Source: Symbiodinium natans (Eukaryota; Sar; Dinophyceae; Suessiales; Symbiodiniaceae). Taken from it: a stretch of DNA of 64,000 bases. The stretch is from positions 230,976 through 294,975 of the forward strand of contig CAJNDS010002749.1 in the NCBI GenBank assembly GCA_905221605.1, written 5' to 3'. The position numbers were made by a program, and so were the translations under genes. The notes beneath the pieces are model-generated. The model saw only the letters and a list, made by a program, of their open reading frames with translations. It was not told where the DNA came from and did not search any database. Of this stretch, positions 1 to 9,179 are shown in pieces; positions within the stretch are counted from its first letter, which is position 1, and each line of letters opens with the position of its first letter.

Positions 1-2
1 CC

Positions 3-140
3 TTCGTGAACCAGGGCACTCCCCACACGGTTGTAGTTGCAGAATCTACGCCCTTGCCCGTGAAAACAGCAGCATATATGGTTGCCAGCACTGCTCGTAG
101 TCTTGAAGTGGCTTTTGTTGCAGAGCGCGCTCCAGTCTGA
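3..140. other. Left-edge open segment, coding strand uncertain
   Basis: The segment is open in one plus-strand frame ending in TGA at 138-140 and also open on the minus strand. Both translations look protein-like but match no family I know. Every supported gene in the window is on the minus strand, which favours the minus reading. It could be an exon of a gene cut by the window edge. Confidence 0.2.
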
Positions 141-243
141 GTTCTGCGTTGGCATAGGGGGGGGGTTTGCAACAAGGGGCGATGAGAGAAGATAACTGGC
201 CTGCGTTTTTTGCAGGCCATCAGTAACATCAGCTGGAGCGCGC
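125..243. mobile_element. Short inverted-repeat element with 11-bp perfect ends
   Basis: GCGCGCTCCAG at 125-135 is perfectly repeated in inverted form at 233-243. Inside lies a second hairpin at 198-218 (GGCCTGC, then a short T-rich loop, then GCAGGCC). The size (119 bp) fits the other intron-sized inverted-repeat elements in this window. Only one copy is seen, so mobility is inferred. Confidence 0.4.
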
Positions 244-580
244 CGGCATTGTGCCTTCTGAACAGTCTGAGCGTTTCTGGACTTCGGTTCTAAGTTTAGA
301 TCCATTTTTTTTCCAGGTTCAGGGTTGCCATATCCCGGGTTCAGTCTGCAGCTGAGAAAGTGATCACCAAGGGCAACGGAAGCGAGCACAATGACTCAAG
401 GTGTATTCTCCTCTGAAAGTGTGACGTCCGCTATACTGCAGGTGGCAGTCATGGCCGTCGTCGTCCGGAGGTGCTTGTAGCTGGAATTGTCCAGGACATC
501 CTGCCTGAGATTACGTGCTCAGGCGGATCCTCCCAAGCTAGTTGCAGCCACCCCCTAAAACCTGAACCCTTGTCCCTTGT

Positions 581-636
581 CCCTAAACCCTAAACCCTAA
601 ACCCTAAACCCTAAACCCTAAACCTAAACCCTAAAC
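581..636. repeat. Telomeric tract, CCCTAAA on plus
   Basis: About eight CCCTAAA units, with one unit short by a base near the end. It lies 3' of the ion channel gene or in one of its introns. Confidence 0.95.
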
Positions 637-689
637 CAACCCTCAACCTTACAAAAGGCCTCTGACACATGCAGCCCGTCCCCCCCCCC

Positions 690-830
690 CTCCTATTTCT
701 CGCTTGAGTGGCACACTCTTCTTGCTGCGCGTCCTCTCTTCTTTGATGCCAGTTGGGCTCTCGGGTGGCTCGCTCTGCGTAGCGGTAGGAGCATTGAAGG
801 TGGCCACGTCCTCTGTTGAGCTTTGGTTTT
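690..830 (-). CDS. Possible C-terminal exon of the ion channel
   Basis: The minus frame reads a polar, Thr/Ser/Pro-rich and Lys/Arg-rich segment (around NAPTATQSEPP and KEERTRSKK) between two telomeric tracts. It would follow the 1000-1116 exon of the channel gene. Low complexity makes the call weak and the boundaries are not defined. Confidence 0.25.
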
Positions 831-877
831 TTTTTGTTTTTTTTTTTTTTTTTTTTTTGGGGGGGGGGGGGGGGGGG
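826..877. repeat. T-run joined to G-run
   Basis: A run of T with one G (826-858) passes directly into a run of about 19 G (859-877). On the minus strand this is poly-C followed by poly-A. The same kind of junction occurs at 24101-24154 and 53910-53957. Confidence 0.95.
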
Positions 878-911
878 TTTCGGGCTGAGTCTAAGACTGA
901 CAAGATGGGCA

Positions 912-981
912 CCCTAAACCCTAAACCCTAAACCCTAAACCCTAAACCCTAAACCCTAAACCCTAAACCCTAAACCCTAAA
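912..981. repeat. Telomeric tract, CCCTAAA on plus
   Basis: About ten nearly perfect units immediately 3' of the channel exon at 1000-1116; in the sense of that gene the unit reads TTTAGGG. Confidence 0.95.
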
Positions 982-999
982 CTCTAGGTTAGGGTTCAG

Positions 1000-3900
1000 A
1001 AGCTTATCGGGATACGGTGCTGGGCTAGGCTCTTCAAGCAACTGGAGTGTGTAGTCGAAGAGAACCTCCAGCTTCGTCTCCATGCGCCAGATGTCCAATG
1101 CCTTCCAGCTACTAAAGAGGCAAGGTTTAGGGTTTAGAGTTTAGGGTTTAGGGTTTAGGGTTTAGGGTTTAGGGTTTAGGGTTTAGGGTTTAGGGTTTAG
1201 GGTTTAGGGTTTAGGGTTTAGGGTTTAGGGACTCAGACGGACGAAGCAAAAGCAAGCCCGACCCTTGCAACATCTACAAGGTGGGCCCCCCTTACTATAC
1301 TAACTGTAGTTAAGGGACTTATCGCCTAATCTAGGATCCTTGTAACCCAATTTAGGGCTCTTATCACTCTACTTATAACTAGGGGGCCCCCACCTTGTAG
1401 GGTGCAAGTCCCGGTCCTTTTGAAGTCCTAAGACTCCCAAAGCTTTCTTGAAGCCCTCAACTCTATAAGAGTTCAAACGCACACACACACACACACACCA
1501 AATAAGAGTTCAAACACACACACACACACACACTCTCAAAAAAAAAACTGACTTTCTAAAAACGCTGCCCTAAAACTGCCCAAGGGTTTTAGCCCCGAAG
1601 AGCCATGTTGGCTCCCCCAACCCTAAACCCTCCACCCTAAACCCTGAATCTGAATAAACCCTACACCCTAAACCCTACACCCTAAACCCTGAATCTAAAC
1701 ACCTTGTTGCATCCAGGCATTGGCCCTAAAACCCTATACCTCATCCCCTTGGTCGCCTTGGCGCTCCCGCGGAGCCGCGCAGCTCCTTCGATGAACTCCT
1801 CAACAATCTCTTTGTGTGTGTTTAGTGTGTTTAGGGCCCTCTCGCCTCTCGGGTTCAGGATTTAGAGTTTAGGGGTGGGGAACTTGTGAGATTTTTGTCA
1901 TGTGCTTGTGAAATCTGGTGCTTTCTGCCCAGGGCTTGCGTTCTGACTCTCCGATGGGTTTAGGGCTTTTGGGGTTTCGGGTTTTCCAAATACGTGGAGG
2001 TTCTTGGGTCGGTATAAGTCGGGTTGTAAGTATGGTAACTATGCCTTTTGAACCCTAGTTAGGGTACTTATAGCCCTACTTGTAAGCACCCATGAACCCT
2101 AAACCCTAAACCCTGAACCCTAAACCCTAAACTCCAAGGGAAGGGTTCCCGCCGGGATCAGGGGCTTGGAGTTTCATCGGGGAGCCTACAGCCCATAGTC
2201 GGGACCCTAAACCCTAAACCCTAAACCCTAAACCCTAAACCCTGAACCCTGAACCCTAAACCCTAAACCCCAAAATGTGCGTGGCAAGGGCGCTCAGAGA
2301 ACCCCAACCCCCTTCATGCTATCCCAGTACCCCTTTTCCCTAAACTGCTTTTCATCCCCTAAACCCTGGCCCCTAAAACCCCAACCCTCCAACTCTGGAG
2401 TGGGGGTTGAGGAGTTTAGAGTTCGGGCCTGGGAGCCCTACATTCCGAGGCTTTCAAGGGTAGAACCCCTGGTTCTTAGAAGGGAATGAGTGAATTCGGG
2501 GCTTGTAGGTTATATTGGTTGGTGGTCTCTTTTAAGTAGGGTTTCTGTCCTGTAGGGGGGTTCTTATTGGGGTATCGAGGGGCTATGTTAAGGTATCAGG
2601 GTAAGAGACACAGAGGCCACCGGCCTTCATAAATTATAGGGGCTTACGTAGACCCTTTAAGGGAGTGGTCTGGGGTTTAGGGTTTAGGGTTTAGGGTTTA
2701 GGGTTTAGGGTTTAGGGTTTAGGGTTTAGGGTTTAGGGTTACCTCATTCCCTCATCTACTAAGAGCAAGCAGATGCTGCTCTGAGCTTCGGCCAAGGTGA
2801 TCTCCCCATCTCCGTTGTCCAGGAACCTCACACCCAAGGAACTTGGGTTTAGGGTTTAGGGTTTAGGGTTTAGGGTTTAGGGTTTAGGGATCTCAAGGAT
2901 GTTGTGGTCATGGCGACGGTATATGGTGGGTTTCCGCGCGTTTTTGGAGGTACCTTCTTGGGGGTCCTTGTTATAAAGGGGATACTACTTTTTAGGGATC
3001 TATGTTGGGGGCCCATCTGTTCGCTTCTTTTTCGCTACCCCAGCCGAGATATTGATTTGGGTTGTTTTCGCCTGATCAGATTTTTGGTTTCGGGTTGAGG
3101 GTTGGTCTCCGCAACGCCAGCTTGGATTGCGGAATGACTGCAGCTCGAATTCGAAAACTGCCAATAACATTCATCCGAAGGGCTCGAAGAGGCTCAGCAG
3201 GTCATGATACTCCAGTTCCAGCTGGCTCATCCAGAATTTCCTTAAAGGCGCGTCAGAACGGCACAACTACCCCCACGACAGGAATAGCAACAGCTCTAGA
3301 ATTTCAAAAGAATATCTGATGACACGACTCATCTTTTTCTATATTAATAGTATATAGTTGCATAATCATAACGCTAACTTTTGTTATCGAAAAGCCCTAA
3401 ACGGTCCCAATTGGCCCCAACAAAGGGAAGTTGCACATGGACAGAGGGACGCTCTGCACTCTATAGTAGTATCGCCAGGTTTAGGGCGCTTTATCTGGAT
3501 TTGAGGGTACGATCCTCCCCTTCTAGTCGTCATAAAACAATATCGTTGTTCATATATTCCCTCGTGTATAAAAGATTCCTAAGGGGACTATAGGGTTTGG
3601 TAAGAAGCACAAATCAGGCAAGCAGCAACTTCGGTGATTGCACGAGTTTCGTGAATTCCTGCGCAGGTTTGTTGTCTTGGATCAGGATCCAATAGTGCAA
3701 AACCGAAACCCCAAACCCTAAACCCCAAACCCCAAACCCTAAGCCCTGAGCCCTAAACCCTAAACCCTAAAACTAAACCCTAAACCCTAAACCCTAAACC
3801 ACTTTACACCCTGAAGTTCTGTGGCCTCCCTTGCAAAGGTGTCTTTGCACAACTCTGCTCGCACTTTGAAAGGGGAAAGAACACATCTCGTAGCGGGCTC

Positions 3901-6846
3901 CTCGAGGTTGATCGAGCCGTCACCGGAAACGTCTATGTTCTGGAAGAGCTTCTTGACTTTCCTTGCTTTCGGGGGAGCTGAAGTCGTGATGAGGGTAATT
4001 AGGGCCGATATGGGCTTAATGCACTCGCAAAGCTCGGGGCGGCATTCCCGGTTGCTCAGCATACGCTCGTGCGAACATCTTCGATCTCCCTGTGTGCATG
4101 CCCGATAGAATTCTCTAGAGTCACGCGCAAGGTGTCAAGCCGACGGTATTCAAAGGTCGTCCCTTCTGAGCACTTACCCTAAACCCTAAACCCTAAACCC
4201 TAAACCCTAAACCCTCAAGGTCCAAGGCACCTGTTGTAGAGCGCCTTGTCCTTTTCTTTCTGCTTGAAGGCCAGATCTTCGTCTGAACTGGCAGTCTTCA
4301 TCGTCTGCTGCACGAAAACTGAGTTCACCACGTTCCTGGCTGTTTGGTAGACCACGATGAAGTGCAACAAAAAATATGTGTTTATAGCTTTATGAGGATT
4401 ATGTAGGGGATTATATAAGGGAACAAAAATAAATAAAAAAATATGTTCAAACCGACCCCTGGTTCAACAACGCAAATCCAAAGACGCACCGGTAAAGCAA
4501 GAAGAAGATGGCGAACCATTCGCTGATGTCTTCCACCACGACTCTACACGCGGGGCCCCAATTTGCCTTGCGGTAGGCCAGGTACATCACCAGAATGATA
4601 AAAGGACCATAACCCTGAACCTTAAACCTGTTTGGGTTGGTGACCTGTTGGTGATGATATGAAAGGGGAACCCGGAAGCCAAAAAGGGCACGATGGGCAC
4701 CACTGTCAGTGTACCAAGCTGCAAACATCACCTCGAACATCGTCAAGAAACTGCGGGTGAAGGTTCCATAGTAGAGGAATACCTCCTCACGAGTGGCCAA
4801 GCTTTGTGACCTGTCCTAGGTGTCGAGTTCAACAGTCCCCAAAAATTATATATACTTATAGGGCTCCATATTCAACAACAAGGGGAAATCAAAAACATGT
4901 CCCCAAATCGATACCTAGCTGTCGTTGCAGTACTGAACCGCAAAGATGTTCAGGACAATTGCAGCCACCTGCACCATTGTTGGGGTACACCACATAAGAA
5001 TTATCATGTTTGCTCCTTAATGTGTTGAAGTATTCACAAAGGTGTAAAACTACTCTCAAGAATGACCCAGCCACGGCTTGGAGGAGGGACAAGAGGCAGA
5101 AGGTCCAGAACAGCATGCCCCGGCTGGCTTGCAGACATTTCACCTGGCTCCAGACAGCCCCCCAACTTGAGGAACTAAAAATCGCAATGTCGCAGTACAT
5201 ATATGTATATATATATATATATATAATGCAATATAATATACGTCATACTGCTTCAGTCTCTGGAGCCGACTCCCCCCCCCCCCGTCCCCCCTCCCCTCCG
5301 CCCCCTCCCCTCCCCTCCCCCGCCCCCCCCTCCCCCCCCGCCCCCTCCCCCCCCGCCCCCTCCCCCCCCCCCCAAAAAATGAATGCAGCCAAGGCTCGAG
5401 AAGTTGCAAGGGTGAAAGGCTGCTTGCAAGCCCAAGCAGCTTCAGGGCCCGAAAGAGCTTTCCAATGCGAAGTATGCGCAGCAAGAAGAGAGCTTCCTGG
5501 TAGCCCGAGGATGTCTTCTGAAAAAACCAGACCACCTCGATGGCGCAAGAGACCCCCGCGATCATGTCGATGTAGTTGAGCCAGACACGGCAGACCAAGC
5601 TGCGAAGGACGAGGAGTCGAAGTAGCGGCTCAAGCACAAACATGATGGCAAAGCCCACATCTCCTGAAAGGAAGATGGCTCGCCAGTAAGCAAAGGCTTC
5701 ACTGGGTGGCGGCTCCCCTTGCAGCTCCAAGCCCACCATCTGCCCTTCCACTTGCAACCTAGGCAAGTAGCGTTTAGGGTTTAGGGTTTAGGGTTTAGGG
5801 TTTAGGGTAGCTTCTTAGTCGCCAAGCAGGGTGCATTAGGGTCCTAGGACTCTAGAACTTTAGGCCCAAACTCGGGACAAGAACAAATTCCAAGCGTGTA
5901 TCCTAGGCACCAGACAGCCATCCAGGCCAGGTTGAGGAGCACGAGCGCTGACATCAACACCTCGAAAGTCGGAGAAAGGAGACACTGCTTGAGAGATCCC
6001 CTTGCTGGGCTACTTTGGCTCGTGGTGAGGTCGGACTGAAAAGTCTGCTTCGGGTAGTCGATGCTGAAGGGCCCGCTGCCTGTGGCGGACTCGAGCTCAT
6101 CGTGGCTGTCCCAAGCTCTAAGAATCTTCTCCGCAGTCACTACAGCCGATGACTGCCCCGAGGAACGGGGGCCGACCATGGCGGGCGACGTGTACGCCGG
6201 ATCCATCTGCGTGGTGGCCTGTGAGGAGGTGCCCAAGTTGCCCAAGTTGCCCAAGTTGGCCAAGGGGCTCAAGGCGCCCAAGCCTGAGTCACCAGGTCTT
6301 CCTTCCAAACTGGTCCTGGCGGCCTCCACCTCGGCCACGTGTGCCTCCATCAGCTTCCTTAAGGGGACGAACTCTGAACCCCCAAAAGGGGTTTATGGTT
6401 TCATACACCTTCAGTAGGAGTTATGAGTAGTATAAGGGTATAGAACCCCCCAATTTTAGAATTTAAAGAGGCCGAAATTCCTTAAATTCCTTAAATTCCT
6501 AAATTAAATTTAGGGTTCATTTTTTGGTGCCCCCAAGGTTCTTCAAGAGCACGGAGAAGTCGGCGGAAGCCGGCTGCTTCGGCTGCTTCGACCCCCTCCT
6601 CTCGGCGCGTTGCTTCGACCCCGACCTTGGGCACCCAAGGAACCCCTTTAAAATTGGGGGGTTTTTAAACCCTAAACCCTAAACCCTAAACCCTAAACCC
6701 TATACTACTATAATTCCTATTAAGGTACATGAACTCTAAACCCTTTTAGGGTTCGTAGTTCGTCCCCAAGGGACCGGCCGACGCGGGGCTTCGGGAAGTT
6801 CAGCGGAAGACTCGGCAATGGTTCGAAGCCATCCCAGCTCCTTTTT
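1000..6846 (-). CDS. Voltage-gated cation channel with C-terminal EF-hands
   Basis: This is a single-domain six-segment channel read from the minus strand. Exons in coding order are roughly 6775-6846, 6542-6625, 5870-6357, 5395-5760, 5080-5165, 4918-4985, 4723-4801, 4466-4566, 4231-4335, 4065-4165, 3885-4000, 3622-3690, 3177-3246, 2743-2845 and 1000-1116. S1 reads around LMSALVLLNLAWMAVW, S2 and S3 follow, and S4 is RILRIGKLFRALKLL with regularly spaced Arg/Lys. The pore exon has FTRSFLTMFEVMF and S6 has EWFAIFFLLYRCVFGFALLN, then NSVFVQQTMK. Two EF-hand loops follow (DVSGDGSINLEE and DNGDGEITLAE). The layout matches protist calcium- or sodium-type channels with EF-hands; ion selectivity is not readable. 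An exon at about 6992-7075 may lie further 5'. Introns include GA, GC and GT donors, two family A insertions and several telomeric tracts. Confidence 0.85.
1126..1230. repeat. Telomeric tract, TTTAGGG on plus
   Basis: Fifteen units, the first slightly altered. It lies directly upstream (in gene sense) of the channel exon at 1000-1116, so it forms the 3' part of that intron. Confidence 0.95.
1274..1400. mobile_element. Inverted-repeat element, CTACAAGGTGGG ends
   Basis: CTACAAGGTGGGCCCCC at the left returns inverted at the right as GGGGCCCCCACCTTGTAG. A weaker match extends outwards to about 1255 and 1416. It lies in a long intron of the channel gene. Single clear copy. Confidence 0.55.
1618..1695. 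repeat. Degenerate telomeric tract
   Basis: CCCTAAA units mixed with CCCTACA, CCCTCCA and CCCTGAA variants, suggesting an older tract. Confidence 0.8.
2095..2272. repeat. Two CCCTAAA tracts split by 65 bp
   Basis: Tracts at 2095-2137 and 2204-2272 with some CCCTGAA units, inside the long channel intron between 1116 and 2743. Confidence 0.9.
2674..2740. repeat. Telomeric tract abutting a splice donor
   Basis: TTTAGGG on plus. On the coding strand the EF-hand exon ends GAG and the intron starts GTAACCCTAAACCC, so the tract begins four bases into the intron. Confidence 0.9.
2845..2889. repeat. Telomeric tract abutting the same exon
   Basis: TTTAGGG on plus at the other side of the EF-hand exon 2743-2845. 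That exon of about 100 bp is therefore bracketed on both sides by telomeric repeat. Confidence 0.9.
2925..3060. mobile_element. Degenerate family D element
   Basis: Shares the sequence order of other family D copies: a tatggtggg start, then gtaccttcttgggggtcc, then a block like ggggatactac. Similar blocks occur at 12785-12860, 23057-23160, 54128-54232 and 57447-57555. Ends are poorly preserved here. Confidence 0.4.
3701..3803. repeat. Degenerate telomeric tract
   Basis: CCCTAAA mixed with CCCCAAA and CCCTGAG units between two channel exons. Confidence 0.9.
4166..4230 (-). other. 65-bp GT-AG intron with telomeric core
   Basis: Donor reads AACAG|GTGCC and acceptor reads TGCTCAG|AAGG on the coding strand. 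The core (4178-4215) is TTTAGGG in the sense direction. It joins the LYNR end of one channel exon to EGTTFEYRR of the next. Confidence 0.7.
4336..4465 (-). other. GA-AG intron, old introner-like remnant
   Basis: On the coding strand the exon ends TTGTT and the intron starts GAACCAGGGG; it ends GCCAG and the next exon starts GAACGTGG. Exact removal restores FALLN-VVNSVFVQQTMK. The AA pair flanks CCAGGGG and CCAGG ends, like family A ends with decayed interior. Confidence 0.65.
4567..4722 (-). other. GC-AG intron in the channel pore region
   Basis: Removing it joins TMFEVMF to ANWGPACR, with donor TTT|GCAGC and acceptor CGCAAG|GCAAAT. CA is duplicated at the two boundaries, the same arithmetic as family A, though the ends are diverged. 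Confidence 0.65.
5270..5377. repeat. C-rich tract ending in A-run
   Basis: About 110 bp of C with scattered T and G, then AAAAAA. It lies in the intron between the S4 and S5 exons of the channel. Confidence 0.9.
5773..5808. repeat. Short telomeric tract in channel intron
   Basis: Five TTTAGGG units on plus between the S1 exon and the S2-S4 exon. Confidence 0.95.
6357..6538 (+). mobile_element. Family A introner, copy A1
   Basis: Ends are CCTTAAGGGGACGAA and GGTGCCCCCAAGG, with TT duplicated at 6355-6356 and 6539-6540. In the channel gene the intron is 6358-6541 with a GA donor. Exact removal joins SVLLK to KLMEAHV in frame. Confidence 0.85.
6625..6771 (-). mobile_element. Family A introner, copy A2, with telomeric insert
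   Basis: GA is duplicated at 6623-6624 and 6772-6773. It lies in opposite orientation to A1, yet splices equally: intron 6626-6774, donor GT, joining PRVGR to SGSKQR. A CCCTAAA tract at 6668-6702 is embedded inside. Confidence 0.85.
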
Positions 6847-6991
6847 CTCCCCTTAGAACCTTCATAAAAAAATGATGTTCTAATATCCTCTTGGGTTTTA
6901 TATAAAGTACTCCCCTTAGAACCTTCATAGAAATGATATTTCTAATATCCTCTTGGGTGTTATATAAACAAAAATACTTGCCAAGGGGGAC
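6847..6991. mobile_element. Family E element, two tandem units
   Basis: Units at 6847-6909 and 6910-6991 both start CTCCCCTTAGAACCTTCAT and contain CTAATATCCTCTTGGG. The right end is CCAAGGGGGACAT, an imperfect inverse of the left. A related single copy lies at 41368-41459 between two exons of the CCCH gene. Here it lies just 5' of a channel exon; exact splice points are not resolved. Confidence 0.6.
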
Positions 6992-7079
6992 ATAGGCTCG
7001 GAGAGACGTCCCCTTCGAGCTTGTCTTGCTCCGGCTTCAGGGATCTTACATCCTCCAACTGTCGTGCCGGCGTCTGAAA

Positions 7080-8260
7080 GCCATGGCCCGAATCCATGAA
7101 GGGGGGCGCGAGCTAAGTCGACTCTAGTTAACCAAGCTCAGCCATGTCTGCGGCGTGGCGCTCAAGATCGACGTACCCCTCAAAACCTCGCCAAGCTACT
7201 CGGATCCCTCGCTGCTAGCAAGACATGGCTTGACATCCTGAGCCCTAATACTGGGGTCCTAGGCCCTATACTACTACAACTCCTACTAAGGTATATGAAC
7301 CCATAAACCCTTTCAGGGTTGATTTCATCCCAAAGCCCACCATCCCCCCACATTCCCACGAATCACAAGGATGCCCCAAGCTGGTCTCCATGGCCCCTGA
7401 GAGGGCTCCTAAGTCGGCTCCGGTAAAAAGGGGGCCCCTGGTTTCGATTCTATTCCCCAGATACCCATGATGCAAAAAGAGGCGGTCAGTCTTCCCAGAA
7501 TATAGGGTGTTGCAGAAACAACGATGGTTCCTCGGGGGGGGCTGGCCGGTTTAGAGCTTCGACTCTCGCGCTCGCGCTGAGCTGGCAAGGCTGATTTGGG
7601 TTGAGGGCTTCTACGGTTTGAGAAGGGGACGCTGTGGGAACGCACGGGCCAATATTGAAACATGGGCGTTGATTCAAACTGTTCATGAAGATGACAGGGG
7701 AGAAAAATGGCCTGGGATCCAAGATTCCCTCCCCCCACCCTAGCCGCTGCCCATCAGTATCCAAAGCACACCATTCACTTGGTTGCTCCTTAACCCCCCC
7801 AACAAGAGTGTTACTTCTGGCTCCCTTGATATGAAAGTAGAGGAACCCTAAACTTATAAAGTGATAAAGTTGTAGTGCAGTCCCACCTAGTTCAGTGCTT
7901 GGAGCTTCATGGGTACTTCTAACGCCGACTATGACCGGCGAAGTTCCGGGACGGCGCTGGAACCTAAAAGGCGGTGGGTGCTACTCCACGGCAAACGATG
8001 AAAGGAAGAGGAAGAAGAATAGAAGAACAGCACCACAGCACCAACACATGACTCACTGGCAGGGATTTTTTTTGCAATGAAAGGCTCCAGACGATGCGGC
8101 AAGCCACCCTGTGAGGAAGCAAGCAATTGGCACCCGCAAGGAGCGGAAGAGGCTGGGCTTTGCAGTTCGGAAATCAATAGCCCAACCTGAAGAAGCCTCC
8201 GACCCAAAAAAAAAAAAAAAACACAGGCAAGACCCCGCCCCCAAACCAGACCCAAAAGCC
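7080..8260. other. No recognised gene; decayed family A copy inside
   Basis: No convincing exon was found. Positions 7236-7340 keep the interior of family A (CCCTATACTACTACAAC, then TAAACCCTTTCAGGG) without its CCTTGGGG ends. An A-run of 17 lies at about 8205-8221. Confidence 0.5.
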
Positions 8261-8265
8261 CCCAG

Positions 8266-8520
8266 TCAGGGTACAAGAGGCATGTAGGCTCGGAAGTCCG
8301 CCACCATGATGCTCCCAAAGGGAGAGAGGGACAAGGGCAGCAGACAGACCGGACTGTTACAAGTCGTGCCCTCGCAGAAATCAGGAATCTCGCCCTGCTC
8401 CTGGCTGCCAATAAAAAGACTGTGGGGCCGTTCTCCAGCAAGCAAGCACTTCCCGACCAAGGTCTTGTCAACCATGACGTTTGTCACGTTGGAAGATTGT
8501 TTTCCGTTGGACTTTGGCAT
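8266..8520 (-). CDS. Hypothetical 84-residue ORF
   Basis: Starts with ATG at 8520 and ends at TGA. The product begins MPKSNGKQSSNV and has four Cys. No known domain was recognised, and the opposite strand is also open here, so this may be chance. Confidence 0.2.
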   Translation of the reverse strand: MPKSNGKQSSNVTNVMVDKTLVGKCLLAGERPHSLFIGSQEQGEIPDFCEGTTCNSPVCLLPLSLSPFGSIMVADFRAYMPLVP

Positions 8521-8559
8521 TCTGGAAACTCAAAAAAAGCAGGGCGAGCATTGATGCTC

Positions 8560-9060
8560 TGCTTGTTTTGCCAGCTCTAAGACTGTAAGTCGAGGTACTG
8601 ACAGACGTACTATTCACTCAAGCTAGGGCATGCCCACGCTGCTTGTGAGCTTCGGTTCAAGCCTGAAGCCCGAAGCTTGTGAGTGCAGCTTTGAAGTTTA
8701 CAGCCTGTAAGCTTCCCGAGCTTGGTAATCTTCGCGTGACATGTGAAGCTCGCGAGCTTTCCTGTTGAAGTCTGAAGTCTGAAGCCCGCGACCTTCGCAA
8801 GTTTTGCGAGCTACGCCTGAAGTCACTTCTGTACGCCCCTTGGAGCCTTAATAAAAAATCACATTTTTTAGGATGAATTCTTGCCTTCTCGCTAGTCCTG
8901 AACTATCTGAAGGCCGAGAGACTCTGAATCCGCCCTAGAGCCCATCGCAGAAGCGGCACAAACAAGGGTGTGAGTTTCCGCGATTGTGCTCGGCACTCTT
9001 TTTTTGCTCTTGAAGGCTTCTCTCAAGGACTCTCACTCTGCTGGGATTTGAGGTTGCTAT
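8560..9060. other. Noncoding; GAAGC/GAGCTT-rich stretch
   Basis: Between 8640 and 8822 short words such as GAAGCCTG, GAAGCTTG and GCGAGCTT recur in both orientations. No gene is apparent. Confidence 0.5.
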
Positions 9061-9076
9061 TTGTTGCTGATTCTGG

Positions 9077-9172
9077 CAGGGGGTGGGTGGGGTGAGTCCG
9101 GGGGGTGGGTGGGTGGGTGGGGGGCTGGGTGGGGGGGGGGGTGGGTCGGGGGGGGAGGGGTGGGTGGGGGTG
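9077..9172. repeat. G-rich tract, GGGT-type
   Basis: Almost 100 bp of G runs separated by single T or A, with many blocks of three or more G. It could form G-quadruplexes on the plus strand. Long open frames across it are low-complexity artefacts. Confidence 0.9.
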
Positions 9173-9179
9173 ATTTGTG

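Noticed and set aside
1598-1615. AGAGCCATGTTGGCTCCC resembles the end of the dinoflagellate spliced leader
   Set aside because: One mismatch in the core, the word is nearly palindromic, and no gene start or AAG follows it. Too weak to call a relic leader.
581-2272. Left end of the window as a true chromosome end
   Set aside because: Tracts face both ways, are short, and coding exons lie among them; the same pattern continues across the whole window.
5270-5440. Gly-rich and Pro-rich proteins at 5.2-5.5 kb
   Set aside because: They read the C-rich intron tract of the channel gene; the real frame is the S2-S4 exon on minus.
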